A stretch of DNA of 64,000 bases from Terriglobus tenax (GTDB taxonomy: Bacteria > Acidobacteriota > Terriglobia > Terriglobales > Acidobacteriaceae). The stretch spans positions 620,001-684,000 of the forward strand of contig NZ_JAGSYA010000003.1 of the NCBI RefSeq assembly GCF_025685395.1. The letters are read 5' to 3'. Shown here one piece after another: positions 54,013 to 62,402 of this stretch; the stretch's first letter is position 1, and each line of letters opens with the position of its first letter. Under the pieces are notes generated by a model. The model was not told the DNA's origin, did not search any database, and saw only the letters and a program-made list of their open reading frames with translations. A program made the position numbers and the translations under genes.

Positions 54013-54657
54013 TCAAGCTTTGCGTTTAGGCGTTTTCTGGGCCATTTTCTTTTTGGCCCGATGAGGCTGGCCCGAATCCCGTAACAACGGAGCCATACCG
54101 GTTTCATATTCAAGAAGCTTTTCTGCAGAGGCCCAGGCAACGGCTGCAGAGCTCGAACTGTTTGTTGCTCGAGCTTCGACGGTCGCGCCGTCGAGCAGCA
54201 TCATGAATATATGAGCCAGACGCTTTGCGGAAGACGCCGGTACGGCCTCTTGCAATATGCCCACCATAAGGTCGGTCATCGAATTCCTAAAATTGACCGC
54301 TGTATCCGAGATAAGAGGCCTCTTCGTTCCGAATTCTGCGAGCGCTCGTTCGAATAGGCAGCCCGCAAACTCAGGCGTACAAAACCATGACTGATACCAG
54401 GTGAAAATCGATCTCAGCCGCGCTTTTGGATCTGTGATGTGGCGCATCTTTAGCTCGATGCTCTCGAAGATATGCCTGTGGCGTTGCAACAGCACTTCTC
54501 GAATGAGTTCGTCCTTCCCTGCAAAGTGCCGATAGAGCGTCATCCGCACAACACCAGAGTCGCGAATGATCCAGTCCACTCCGACAGCTTGAAAGCCGTG
54601 CTCGGAGAAGAGCGCAGTAGCCTTTTCCAGGAGAACCTGCCGTTTTTCACTGACCAT
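54013..54657 (-). CDS. TetR-family transcriptional regulator
   Basis: 214 residues from ATG 54657, which is preceded by AAAGGAG. TetR HTH at about 8-55: LLEKATALFSEHGFQAVGVD, RDSGVVRMTLYRHFAGKDEL. The ligand-binding C-terminal part has the TetR_C-type region with RLAHIFMMLLDGATVEARA, and a basic tail. Its target is not evident: no divergent gene starts at its promoter. May act on nearby redox genes. Confidence 0.85.
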   Translation of the reverse strand: MVSEKRQVLLEKATALFSEHGFQAVGVDWIIRDSGVVRMTLYRHFAGKDELIREVLLQRHRHIFESIELKMRHITDPKARLRSIFTWYQSWFCTPEFAGCLFERALAEFGTKRPLISDTAVNFRNSMTDLMVGILQEAVPASSAKRLAHIFMMLLDGATVEARATNSSSSAAVAWASAEKLLEYETGMAPLLRDSGQPHRAKKKMAQKTPKRKA

Positions 54658-54829
54658 CGCTATTTCTCCTTTCGGGCCGGCCAACTACGTTGAGACAGAA
54701 CAGGCGTGTCCCTGATCGGTAAGTCGACGGGAGCCAAGCCGCCGCGACTCCTATCCATTTTTACAGGATGGATGTGTCGGCAGGGGAATGCCCACTCGGA
54801 GACCTTGTTTCGTTCATTGGCAATTCGAG

Positions 54830-54950
54830 CACCGCGATTTTGATAGAGCGGTGCGTTTGCATACTCTTCTTCGTTGCGAGATGGAGATCAGGTAGGTGAC
54901 TGTTTCCAGAGGATGGCGGATTTCGTGCATCAACTTCGGGAGCGAACGCG
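54830..54950 (-). pseudogene. Possible histidine-kinase H-box remnant
   Basis: In one minus frame LMHEIRHPLETVTYLISIS resembles the phospho-acceptor (HisKA) box of sensor kinases (usual form HEIRNPL-E-). The frame is soon broken. No ATPase domain is found. A doubtful fragment. Confidence 0.3.
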
Positions 54951-55175
54951 AAACAGCGCTCTTGGAAATGTGTCAATCGCCCGGCACGGATCAGTACCGC
55001 TGTCCATCGATCAGGATGTTTCGATCCTCAGCTGGCAACTGTAGGTCGATGGGCGTTTCCAGCTTAGGACGGTTTGAATGGATGCTCGGAGATTTGTCTT
55101 CGTTTCAAAATAGCTGGTGCGTCCGCATATCTGCGGAACTTACGTGCGGTCCGCAGATGAATTGGTTTCCAGGAG

Positions 55176-55316
55176 CTAAAGAATTTGGCGATGATGCATT
55201 CTTCTGGCCCAGGCGATTGGCATAGCCCAAGGCTCGGCATCCGATTCGGTGACCAGAGCTCCACGCGCGATAAGCACCTTCGCCATCTCCAACCTGCCCA
55301 GCCCAGCGGGGTCGAC
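55176..55316 (-). pseudogene. Ankyrin-repeat protein fragment
   Basis: 46 codons between stops: GLGRLEMAKVLIARGALVTE, then PWAMPIAWARRMHHRQIL and TAG. This is the ankyrin pattern G-x-x-E-x-x-x-x-L-x-x-x-G-A and a following half repeat. No start codon context, no other repeats. Remnant of a larger gene. The rest of 54,658-55,356 shows nothing else I can support. Confidence 0.55.
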
Positions 55317-55356
55317 CTCAGCAGATCATCGCGCAGATCGAGCCCTTGCTCCGTGG

Positions 55357-55938
55357 TCAATGACCATGGCAGCTAAGCGGGCCCTTGCCAGGCGGATTCG
55401 TCAGGATGGCGCTCGCGACAATGTGAAAGAGATGATTGGCCCTCGGCGCGAATGAGGGTTGGTCGACCGCCCAGCCGAGCGCCGACATCAGGGCAAACAG
55501 ATCGTCTCCATTCATATCGGCGCGCGCCGTTCCTTTGGCCTGAGCACGGAGTAGTAGTTTCGCGCTCGCTGAGTGGATCGCTGCGCATGAAGCATAAAGA
55601 GCGGAGTCCGGGTTCGTGTGGGCGGCGGCCATCAGCGAGACAACGCCCTTGTAGCTTTGGGCGAATGCCACCCATTCGCGAACCCATGACACGAGCGCCT
55701 CATCAGGTGAATTCGCCGTTTCGAGTTCGCCTGCCTTCTGCGTCAGTGCGTCGAGATTAGTGCAAAGCAACGCTTCGTACAGGGCTTCTCGCGTCGGGAA
55801 GTGACGAAGCAGCGTGGCTAATCCGACGCCGGCTCGCCTGGCAATATCGCGCATGGACGCATTCACACCGTTCTCGGCGATGATGTCACGCGCGACGGCA
55901 AGTACGTGTGTGTAATTTTTTCTTGCGTCAGCGCGCAC
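55357..55938 (-). CDS. TetR-family transcriptional regulator
   Basis: 193 residues. HTH at about 10-55 (HVLAVARDIIAENGVNASMR, ARRAGVGLATLLRHFPTREA), followed by a helical ligand-binding domain (WVREWVAFAQSYKG, ALMSALGWAVDQPSF). Group similar to TetR_C-type regulators of SDR genes. Divergent from the SDR/reductase copy-2 cassette; three copies of GGATCAGTGA lie in the gap, two as a perfect inverted repeat over the promoter, so it should repress the cassette and itself. Confidence 0.9.
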   Translation of the reverse strand: MRADARKNYTHVLAVARDIIAENGVNASMRDIARRAGVGLATLLRHFPTREALYEALLCTNLDALTQKAGELETANSPDEALVSWVREWVAFAQSYKGVVSLMAAAHTNPDSALYASCAAIHSASAKLLLRAQAKGTARADMNGDDLFALMSALGWAVDQPSFAPRANHLFHIVASAILTNPPGKGPLSCHGH

Positions 55939-55947
55939 AGGGCTTCC

Positions 55948-56013
55948 TTGACAAATGGATCAGTGAACCAGATAATCGGTTCACTGATCCAAATATATCT
56001 GGATCAGTGATTC
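55948..56013 (+). promoter_or_regulatory. Promoter with overlapping TetR operators
   Basis: TTGACA (55948-55953), 17 nt, GATAAT (55971-55976): a near-consensus plus-strand promoter. GGATCAGTGAACC (55957-55969) sits between the two boxes and its exact reverse complement GGTTCACTGATCC (55978-55990) just after the -10. A third copy GGATCAGTGATTC is at 56001-56013. This fits a repressor operator blocking RNA polymerase. Confidence 0.8.
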
Positions 56014-56076
56014 ATATTATACAGCGCACTGTCCATCAGAGTGCGAGCATCGCCCAAGGTAACGAGGAGAACGCAC

Positions 56077-56124
56077 ATGAGCACTATCAGCATCATCGGC
56101 TCGACACCACGCGATCCAATGTAA
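56077..56124 (+). pseudogene. 15-codon ORF, remnant of a reductase start or leader peptide
   Basis: ATG with a GAGGAG ribosome site reads MSTISIIGSTPRDPM then TAA. MSTISIIG is the usual N-terminus of NADPH-reductase (F420_oxidored) proteins. Either an ancient copy was deleted leaving its start, or the translated leader influences the next gene. Confidence 0.4.
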
Positions 56125-56275
56125 GGGAACTGACAGATTTCGATGAGCGTCAGTACGGCTTCGAGAATTACGAAACCAAGTACGAAACTGTTCGGCTTTG
56201 GCTATCCAGTTGACGCACACGACGAATGAACTTGCTTGGACAACCGAATGCAAAACATCTATCGAAGGAGTAATT

Positions 56276-57028
56276 ATGGGAAAGCTTGAAGGTAAGGTTG
56301 CGGTAATCACAGGCGGAAGCAGCGGGATTGGCTTAGCCACAGCCAAGCGCTTCGTGGAAGAGGGCGCCCACGTAGTGATCACCGGGCGACGTGAGAAGGA
56401 GCTGAAGGAAGCAGTCACCCTCATCGGGAAAAACGTTACGACGGTCGTGGGCGACGTGTCGCGCCTGGAAGATCTGGACCGCCTCTATGCCGTCGTGAAA
56501 GAGAAACATGGTCACATTGACGTACTCTTCGCGAACGCGGGCGCGGGTACGATCGCACCGCTCGCAATGGCTACGGAACAGCATTTCGACCAGACCTTCG
56601 ACGTGAACGTCAAGGGAATGTTCTTTACGGTGCAGAAGGCCCTCCCCCTCTTCAAAGACGGCGGCTCGATTGTCCTCAACTCTTCTGTCTCCAACGTGAA
56701 GGGTCTCGCAGGCTTTACCGCCTACGCCGCGAGCAAGGCGGCTGTGCGCAACTTCGCGCGCGGCTGGACGATGGAACTGCTGGGCCGCAAGATCCGGGTG
56801 AATTGCATGAGCCCCGGCGCCATCGAGACTCCGGCTTTGGAGACGACGACGGGCCTCACCCCGGAACAGGCCAAGCAAGCCGCTGAGCAGTTCACCACGA
56901 TGATTCCGATGGCTCGCAGAGGTAAGCCAGAGGAGATCGCGGCGGCTGTCACGTTCCTCGCGTCCGATGAAAGTTCCTACATCACCGGCATCGATCTCGC
57001 CGTCGACGGAGGCATGGCTCAGGTCTGA
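56276..57028 (+). CDS. Short-chain dehydrogenase/reductase (copy 2)
   Basis: 250 residues from ATG 56276, AAGGAG upstream. Complete SDR: cofactor loop TGGSSGIGLATA, NAGAG, serine 13 residues before YAASK (about 153), and YITGIDLAVDGGMAQV at the end. Reduces or oxidises an unknown small carbonyl/alcohol with NAD(P)H. Close paralogue of the gene at 49842 but with the canonical glycine motif. First gene behind the TetR-operated promoter. Confidence 0.92.
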   Translation: MGKLEGKVAVITGGSSGIGLATAKRFVEEGAHVVITGRREKELKEAVTLIGKNVTTVVGDVSRLEDLDRLYAVVKEKHGHIDVLFANAGAGTIAPLAMATEQHFDQTFDVNVKGMFFTVQKALPLFKDGGSIVLNSSVSNVKGLAGFTAYAASKAAVRNFARGWTMELLGRKIRVNCMSPGAIETPALETTTGLTPEQAKQAAEQFTTMIPMARRGKPEEIAAAVTFLASDESSYITGIDLAVDGGMAQV

Positions 57029-57122
57029 TCTCGCCGCGGTTCCGGGGCTGGCACTCCAACTTTGTCAGTCCTGGGATCACGCTTCTCAAACCTAAGTTCT
57101 AACCCCCAGATCGGAGAACAGA

Positions 57123-57725
57123 ATGAGCTATGCAATCGTAGGTTTCGGAAAGATAGGCCAGGCTCTCGCCCACGCCTTCGCCCGTAAGAACATTGAAGTC
57201 ACCGTCGCAAGTCGCCGGAAGCCCGAGGAGTTAGCGCCACAGGCTCGGGAGATTGGACCCACGGTCGTCGCCAAGTCGCTGCAGGATGCACTCGAGGCCG
57301 ACACAATCATCCTGGCGGTACCGTTCGGGCAGCATCGCGAGATTGCAAAAGCCCTGCCAAATTGGAACGGCAAGACGATCATCGATGCGATGAACTCGTT
57401 TCCAACTCCACCTGAAGAGCTGGACGGCCTCCCCTCCTCCTCCTTCGTGGCGAAGTCGTTCACCGGCGCCAGGTTGGTGAAGGGATTCAATCACCTGGGT
57501 GCGGCCAAGCTGGCTACCGACCCGGTCGTAGAGGGTGGGCACCGTGTCGTCTTTCTTTCGAGCGACGACGAGGACGCGTTCGCTCCCGTGGTGGATCTGG
57601 CGAAGCAACTTGGGTTCGCCCCCGTCACGCTGGGAAGGCTCAATGAGGGTGGCGCGCTAGTGCACGCACGCGGCCAGGCCTGGGGTCCGCTTATCTTTCA
57701 GGATCTATTCAAGAAGCAGCAGTAG
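57123..57725 (+). CDS. NADP-dependent oxidoreductase, F420-oxidoreductase-like fold (copy 2)
   Basis: 200 residues, same length as the paralogue at 49087 and sharing most residues, including start (MSYAIVGFGKIGQALAHAFA) and end (LIFQDLFKKQQ). GxGxxG motif and ASRRKP for NADP binding are intact. 94 nt after the SDR, same operon. Substrate unknown. Confidence 0.85.
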   Translation: MSYAIVGFGKIGQALAHAFARKNIEVTVASRRKPEELAPQAREIGPTVVAKSLQDALEADTIILAVPFGQHREIAKALPNWNGKTIIDAMNSFPTPPEELDGLPSSSFVAKSFTGARLVKGFNHLGAAKLATDPVVEGGHRVVFLSSDDEDAFAPVVDLAKQLGFAPVTLGRLNEGGALVHARGQAWGPLIFQDLFKKQQ

Positions 57726-57745
57726 TTATTCGTTGACTGTGTGAT

Positions 57746-58462
57746 TTGGCACGAGAAGTTCCACTCAAATGCTTCTCGGCCTTCCCGGCATTGCCAGATG
57801 TTTTCGTCGAGCTTTCCGCTTGCGCAGGTAAGCCACTTTGGATTCCAGACGATGCCCGTGGTCTTTGTTACTCGACTCCTTGGACCTCCAAAGGCTACAA
57901 GCAAGGCCAGACATGGATGTCGGAACAGATGTGTGATGCGCTTTTGGCGTTGGAGCGATGGAGGCAAGCGTCCAGTCGTGGTGGATGCGGCGTCCTGCAC
58001 ACTCGGCCTCAAGGACGACATCCTCGAGCACCTTGACGACGAGCGTAAGGAGAAGCTCAAACGTGTCACCATCATCGATTCAATCGCTTGGTGTATGGAT
58101 CTGCTGCCGTCTCTAAATATGCACAGGCAAATTCCCGAGATCATCGTTCACCCGACCTGTTCCACAACACATCTTGGTCTGAACAAATCCCTGCTTGAGA
58201 TTTCGAAGGTGATTGCCGATCACGCAACCGTTCCTTTGGGAACTACTTGCTGCGGTACGGCGGAGATCGAGGCTTACTACACCCGGCACTTATCCACTCA
58301 GCAGCGCGAGACACCTTAATCCAAATCCAGAGCTCAAGCGCAGACACGTGCTTTGTCTCGGCCAATCGTACGTGTGAGTTGGGTATGCGACAGACAACTG
58401 GAAGAGTCTACGAGTCGTTCGACTTCGCGTTGGAAGAAGCGACCCGCTTCACAAACTCATGA
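57746..58462 (+). pseudogene. FAD/Fe-S lactate-or-glycolate oxidase type dehydrogenase, C-terminal remnant with frameshifts
   Basis: Read over three frames the sequence is continuous with the C-terminal cysteine-rich domains of FAD plus Fe-S D-lactate dehydrogenases: AGKPLWIPDDARGLC with TPWTSKGY (to about 57,960), then VVVDAASCTLGLKDDI and VHPTCSTTHLGLNKSL up to LGTTCCGTA (about 58,260), then GDRGLLHPAL and SANRTCELGMRQTTG to 58462. At least two frameshifts and loss of the N-terminal FAD domain make it inactive. In the first segment a Cys of the usual CCGTPW is also replaced (LCYSTPW). Confidence 0.8.
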
Positions 58463-58468
58463 AAGGAT

Positions 58469-58866
58469 TTGCGCAGCAATCGGAATCATCGTGCCACCCG
58501 CAGCATTCATTCGCTGAGCTTTACCAATGCCTTGTGGGGATGCATCGTGCAGTGTCCGACATGCGGCTCAAGGCCTGGCGTCTGGTGCTGGCAGGATGGA
58601 CCTACGGCCAACGGGAAGCGAGTTCTCATCCATGAGGAACGCAAGTTCGCGGCTGGGAGGCTCGGCGAAATCGGCTGGCACACGTTCCGCCACGCGTACC
58701 GTTCGTGGTTGGACGAGGCCGGAGCGCCGATGAAAGTGCAACAGGAGCTAATGCGTCACGCGTCGATCCAAACGGCCATGAACGTCTACGGACAGGCTAT
58801 GTCGAACTCGAAGCGAATGGGAAGGTCGTCGAAATGGTGCTCAAGCCTGTAGAAGCGAGCGCCTAA
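58469..58866 (+). pseudogene. Tyrosine recombinase (integrase), C-terminal remnant
   Basis: The catalytic half is recognisable: GWHTFRHAYRSWLDEAG (HxxR box), VQQELMRHASIQTAMNVYGQ (second H/R and the tyrosine). A frameshift near 58,812 breaks the end; the other frame continues EANGKVVEMVLKPVEASA to a stop at 58866. The N-terminal half is absent. It lies 65 nt from the 3' end of a tRNA-Met, the usual place for an integrase after insertion. Confidence 0.8.
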
Positions 58867-58930
58867 TCAGCGATTTTCTTATATAGGAATTTGTCGGAGC
58901 GACGGTCAAATCAGAAGTTATTGATTTGAT

Positions 58931-59007
<77 letters not shown>

Positions 59008-59193
59008 TTCATAGGATGCCACTTCTGCCGACTTAGGTCAACCCTATGGAACTCGCCCCTTCGGCAGGGGCCATGGCAGAGAAGATCAAGAGTAATCCAT
59101 CGCACCAAGGCAATTGTCAGACCAGAACTTTCCTCTGCGATTTGCGTCTAGACGAGCAGGGGTTGTCGGCTTGCTTCGTGTCAGCTGACAAGG

Positions 59194-60552
59194 ATGGTGA
59201 AGCGTATGCGATGGAAGCGTTTTGGAAGTGTTTTATTTGCTGGCGTTCTGGTGGTGAGTGCCTCTGCCCAGGAGAAGAAGAGCAGCGTCTCGGACGCCCA
59301 GATTCAGTCCGATGTGTTGAAACAGCTTGCTGGTGACAGCTCGCTGCAGAACCAGGACATTCAGGCGTCGGTAGCATTTGGTACGGTAACGCTCTCTGGT
59401 TCGGTGACGGACGAGAATGCACGCCGCGCAGCGGAGCAGATAGCGGCCAAGGCCAATGGTGTCACCAAGGTTGTGGATGAGTTGTCGATCGGCGCGGCCC
59501 CGGCGCAGGCTTCGACCAACTCCGCCGAGGACGCTGGAGCGGCTGCCATTGCCGATGCTCAGAATGAGCCTGGACAGGCCCAGCCACAGCAGTATCCTCC
59601 AATGCAGGCGGATCAGCAGGCGCAGATGGACCAGCAGCAGGGCTATCCGCAATCGCAGGCGCCTTCACCGTCGTATCCTCAAGACCAGCCGCCGCCCCAG
59701 CCCGGTTATCCGGCTCCGCGTGCTCCATATCAGCGCCGCGTCTATGGGCCGTACCCATATCCCGGCGCACAGCAGCCTCAGCCACAGCAGCAGTATGCCT
59801 ACCAGGGAGGCGGCCAGCAGGCCGGCCGCATGGTGACTGTGCCTGCCGGAACCGTTCTTTCCGTTCGCATCAATCAGCCGCTGGATAGCCGCAACGCTCA
59901 GCCCGGCATGAACTTTGACGGTACCGTGGTTGCCGACATTGTTGCGGACGGAGCCATTGCCATTCCGCGCGGGTCCACGGTGCATGGCCAGGTGGCGAAT
60001 GTGGAAACCGCCGGGGCGGTAAAGGGGCGTGGAACCCTTTCCCTGCAGTTGACGGGTGTTTCTCTCGGGGGGCAGGAGTTCGCCCTCGCCTCTGAACCCT
60101 GGACGCGCAACGGCCGCGACAAGTCGTTGACCAGCGTGAACAGCACGCTGGGTGGTGCCGCGATTGGCGCTATTATCGGCGGTGTTGCCGGTGGCCCGGC
60201 GGGCGCAGCCATTGGCGCTGGGGTGGGCGGCGGAGCAGGTCTTGGAGCCGCAGCGGCATCCCCCAGTGGCAACGTCTGGGTTCCCGGGGAAGCCGTGCTC
60301 AGCTTCCGTGTCTCTCAGCCGGTGACCGTGGCCACGGTAGATCAGCAGGAGATGAACCGCCTGGCATATGGCGCAGGCCCGGCCGGTGGTCAGCCGATGA
60401 TGCAGCCGCGCCCGTACCCCGTCGCGTACCCCTATCCCTATGGCTATCCTTATGGCGCGGTAGTGATTGGCGGGCCTGGGCCGTACTTCTACGGTGGTGG
60501 TTATCGCTATGGCTACTATCGTCCGTACTATCGCGGATACCGGCGCTATTAG
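59194..60552 (+). CDS. BON-domain protein with glycine-zipper and low-complexity tail
   Basis: 452 residues (ATG 59206 is an alternative start). Signal peptide about 1-22, a BON domain about 30-100 (SDVLKQLAGDSSLQNQDIQA, VAFGTVTLSGSVTDENAR), a Q/P/Y-rich linker about 110-215, then a beta region with VPAGTVLSVRINQPLDSRNA, a glycine zipper (GAAIGAIIGGVAGGPAGAAI, about 325-345) and a Y/G/P-rich end. BON domains bind lipid membranes. Likely periplasmic or outer-membrane stress protein. Exact role unknown. Confidence 0.8.
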   Translation: MVKRMRWKRFGSVLFAGVLVVSASAQEKKSSVSDAQIQSDVLKQLAGDSSLQNQDIQASVAFGTVTLSGSVTDENARRAAEQIAAKANGVTKVVDELSIGAAPAQASTNSAEDAGAAAIADAQNEPGQAQPQQYPPMQADQQAQMDQQQGYPQSQAPSPSYPQDQPPPQPGYPAPRAPYQRRVYGPYPYPGAQQPQPQQQYAYQGGGQQAGRMVTVPAGTVLSVRINQPLDSRNAQPGMNFDGTVVADIVADGAIAIPRGSTVHGQVANVETAGAVKGRGTLSLQLTGVSLGGQEFALASEPWTRNGRDKSLTSVNSTLGGAAIGAIIGGVAGGPAGAAIGAGVGGGAGLGAAAASPSGNVWVPGEAVLSFRVSQPVTVATVDQQEMNRLAYGAGPAGGQPMMQPRPYPVAYPYPYGYPYGAVVIGGPGPYFYGGGYRYGYYRPYYRGYRRY

Positions 60553-60572
60553 TCTTTACCTCGTGCAATGTC

Positions 60573-60605
60573 AGCAGGGCCCGGCGAATCCAGCCGGGCC
60601 TTGCT
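60573..60605 (+). terminator. Hairpin after the BON-domain gene
   Basis: AGCAGGGCCCGGC (60573-60585) and GCCGGGCCTTGCT (60593-60605) form a stem with one mismatch and 7-nt loop. No T-run. Confidence 0.6.
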
Positions 60606-60672
60606 GCGTTAGGGGAACGAAGGCCGCACCGGCAGCGTATGAAAGAATGGAATCTTCCACGGGAGTGTTGCC

Positions 60673-60993
60673 ATGTACTGTTCTCGTTGCGGAAAGCAGT
60701 TAGGCGCCGGGGCCAGCTTTTGCCCGGCATGTGGCGCGCAGGTTGCGGCGGCAGACAATGTTGTCGGTGTGAACTTCGACGGGATCGTCAGGCCTCGCGT
60801 AGGGCGTACCGTAGCTGGCGTCTGTCTGGGAGTTGCGCGGCGCTATAGCTGGGATGTGAGCATGGTGCGTGTGGCGTGGCTGCTTGCGGTGGTCCTGTTC
60901 GGTACAGGTGTACTGGCTTACATCATCCTGTGGATAGCGATTCCTGAAGAAAGTTACGTGCTGCCCCCAGGGCCGCCGACGAGAGTTCCGTGA
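60673..60993 (+). CDS. PspC-domain protein with zinc ribbon
   Basis: 106 residues. N-terminal zinc ribbon (CSRCGKQLGAGASFCPACG), then a PspC domain: TVAGVCLGVARRYSWDVSMV, a membrane segment (RVAWLLAVVLFGTGVLAYII) and LWIAIPEE. PspC proteins respond to inner-membrane stress. GTGA overlap with lysA (stop TGA 60991-60993, GTG 60990) indicates coupled translation. Confidence 0.9.
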   Translation: MYCSRCGKQLGAGASFCPACGAQVAAADNVVGVNFDGIVRPRVGRTVAGVCLGVARRYSWDVSMVRVAWLLAVVLFGTGVLAYIILWIAIPEESYVLPPGPPTRVP

Positions 60994-62345
60994 GCGAAGT
61001 GAAGGCCAAAGTAAAGTCCCCGGCTTTGAAGAGCAAAAAGACAAAGGCAAATCCCGCTGGCATAACAAAGCGGCAAAGCGGCGTGGAAGCCCGGCCATTC
61101 GTTTATCAGGGCCGCACGCTCAGCTGCAAAGATGTTGCGCTGGATACGCTGGCTGACAAGTTTGGCACCCCACTCTATGTCTATTCCGGTGACCAGATCC
61201 TGGAACGCCGTGCGATGTTTGCGCAGGAGTTTGCCGGCGTGGAGCATACTGTTTGCTACGCCGTAAAGGCAAACTCCTCGCTGGCCATTCTGAAGCTGCT
61301 GGCAAAAAGCGGAACGGGCTTCGATATCGTCTCCGGCGGAGAGTTGGCCCGGGTGATGCTGGCCGACCAGAAGGCCGTAGAACGCGTGGTGTTCTCCGGC
61401 GTGGGCAAGCAGGCGGAAGAGATGGACCTCGCCTTGAACTCGGGCATCCTGATGTTCAATGTGGAGAGTGAAGCCGAGCTGGAGCTGTTGGCTGCCCGCG
61501 CTGCCGCTCTGAAGAAGAAGGCTCGCATCGCTCTGCGTGTCAATCCCGACGTTTTTGCAGAGACGCATCCCTATATCTCCACCGGACTGCGCGAGCATAA
61601 GTTCGGCATCGACATCCGCATCGCCCGCAAGGTGTACCGCCGCGCGGCCAAACATCAGTGGCTGGAGCCGGTGGGTGTTTCCGTACACATCGGTTCTCAG
61701 ATCCGTTCGACTGAGCCTTTCGGTGCAGCTCTGGCTCGCGTGGTAGACCTGGTCAAGCAGCTCCGCAAGGATGGCCTGAACATTCGCTATGTCGATGCGG
61801 GCGGTGGCCTGGGCATCGAGTACGGAACCGGCAACTTTGACCCTGCGGCCAAGGTGCACGAATACGCCAACGCTTTGAAGAAGGCCATGGGCGGGCTGGA
61901 TATTCACCTGTTGCTGGAGCCCGGCCGCTTCTTCGTGGCGCAGGCAGGCGCGCTTCTGTCGCGCGTGCTCTACACCAAGGTGAACGGCAGCAAAACCTTT
62001 GTCATTACGGATGCAGCGATGAATGACCTCATCCGCCCGGCGCTCTACCAGGCGCACCACGAGATCTGGCCAGTAACCAGGTCCGCTTCAAAGAAGACGC
62101 TGGTTGCCGATGTGGTTGGCCCGGTATGCGAGTCGGGCGATTTCTTCGCGCGTGATCGCGAACTTCCCACGGTAAAGTCCGGTGACCTGGTGGCTTTGCT
62201 CGACGCCGGTGCGTACGGCATGACGCAGGCCTCCAACTACAACACACGCGCTCGCGCTGCGGAGGTGCTGGTGCGCGACGGCAAGGTAAAGCTGGTGCGC
62301 CGTCGCGAGACGTTGAAAGAGATGTTGGCGCAGGAAGTCTTTTAA
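60990..62345 (+). CDS. lysA: Diaminopimelate decarboxylase
   Basis: 451 residues; GTG start overlapping pspC. PLP lysine in HTVCYAVKANSSLAIL, glycine loop GGGLGIEYGT, the family glutamate in LLLEPGRFFV, the cysteine in GPVCESGDFFARDRELP and GAYGMTQASNYN all present. Converts meso-diaminopimelate to lysine and CO2, last step of lysine synthesis, in the cytosol. An N-terminal lysine-rich extension of about 35 residues precedes the usual start of the fold. Confidence 0.96.
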   Translation: MSEVKAKVKSPALKSKKTKANPAGITKRQSGVEARPFVYQGRTLSCKDVALDTLADKFGTPLYVYSGDQILERRAMFAQEFAGVEHTVCYAVKANSSLAILKLLAKSGTGFDIVSGGELARVMLADQKAVERVVFSGVGKQAEEMDLALNSGILMFNVESEAELELLAARAAALKKKARIALRVNPDVFAETHPYISTGLREHKFGIDIRIARKVYRRAAKHQWLEPVGVSVHIGSQIRSTEPFGAALARVVDLVKQLRKDGLNIRYVDAGGGLGIEYGTGNFDPAAKVHEYANALKKAMGGLDIHLLLEPGRFFVAQAGALLSRVLYTKVNGSKTFVITDAAMNDLIRPALYQAHHEIWPVTRSASKKTLVADVVGPVCESGDFFARDRELPTVKSGDLVALLDAGAYGMTQASNYNTRARAAEVLVRDGKVKLVRRRETLKEMLAQEVF

Positions 62346-62355
62346 CCGCACCAGG

Positions 62356-62395
62356 AAAGAAACAGGTCCTTCCATGCGAAGGACCTGTTTCTTTT
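62356..62395. terminator. Bidirectional Rho-independent terminator
   Basis: AAAGAAACAGGTCCTTC and GAAGGACCTGTTTCTTT pair perfectly over 17 bp with a 5-nt loop; T-run on both strands. It lies between the convergent lysA and GH3 genes. Confidence 0.92.
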
Positions 62396-62402
62396 GCAGA
62401 AT

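Noticed and set aside
60954-62060. 368-residue open frame on the minus strand
   Set aside because: Antisense to lysA, which has all active-site motifs.
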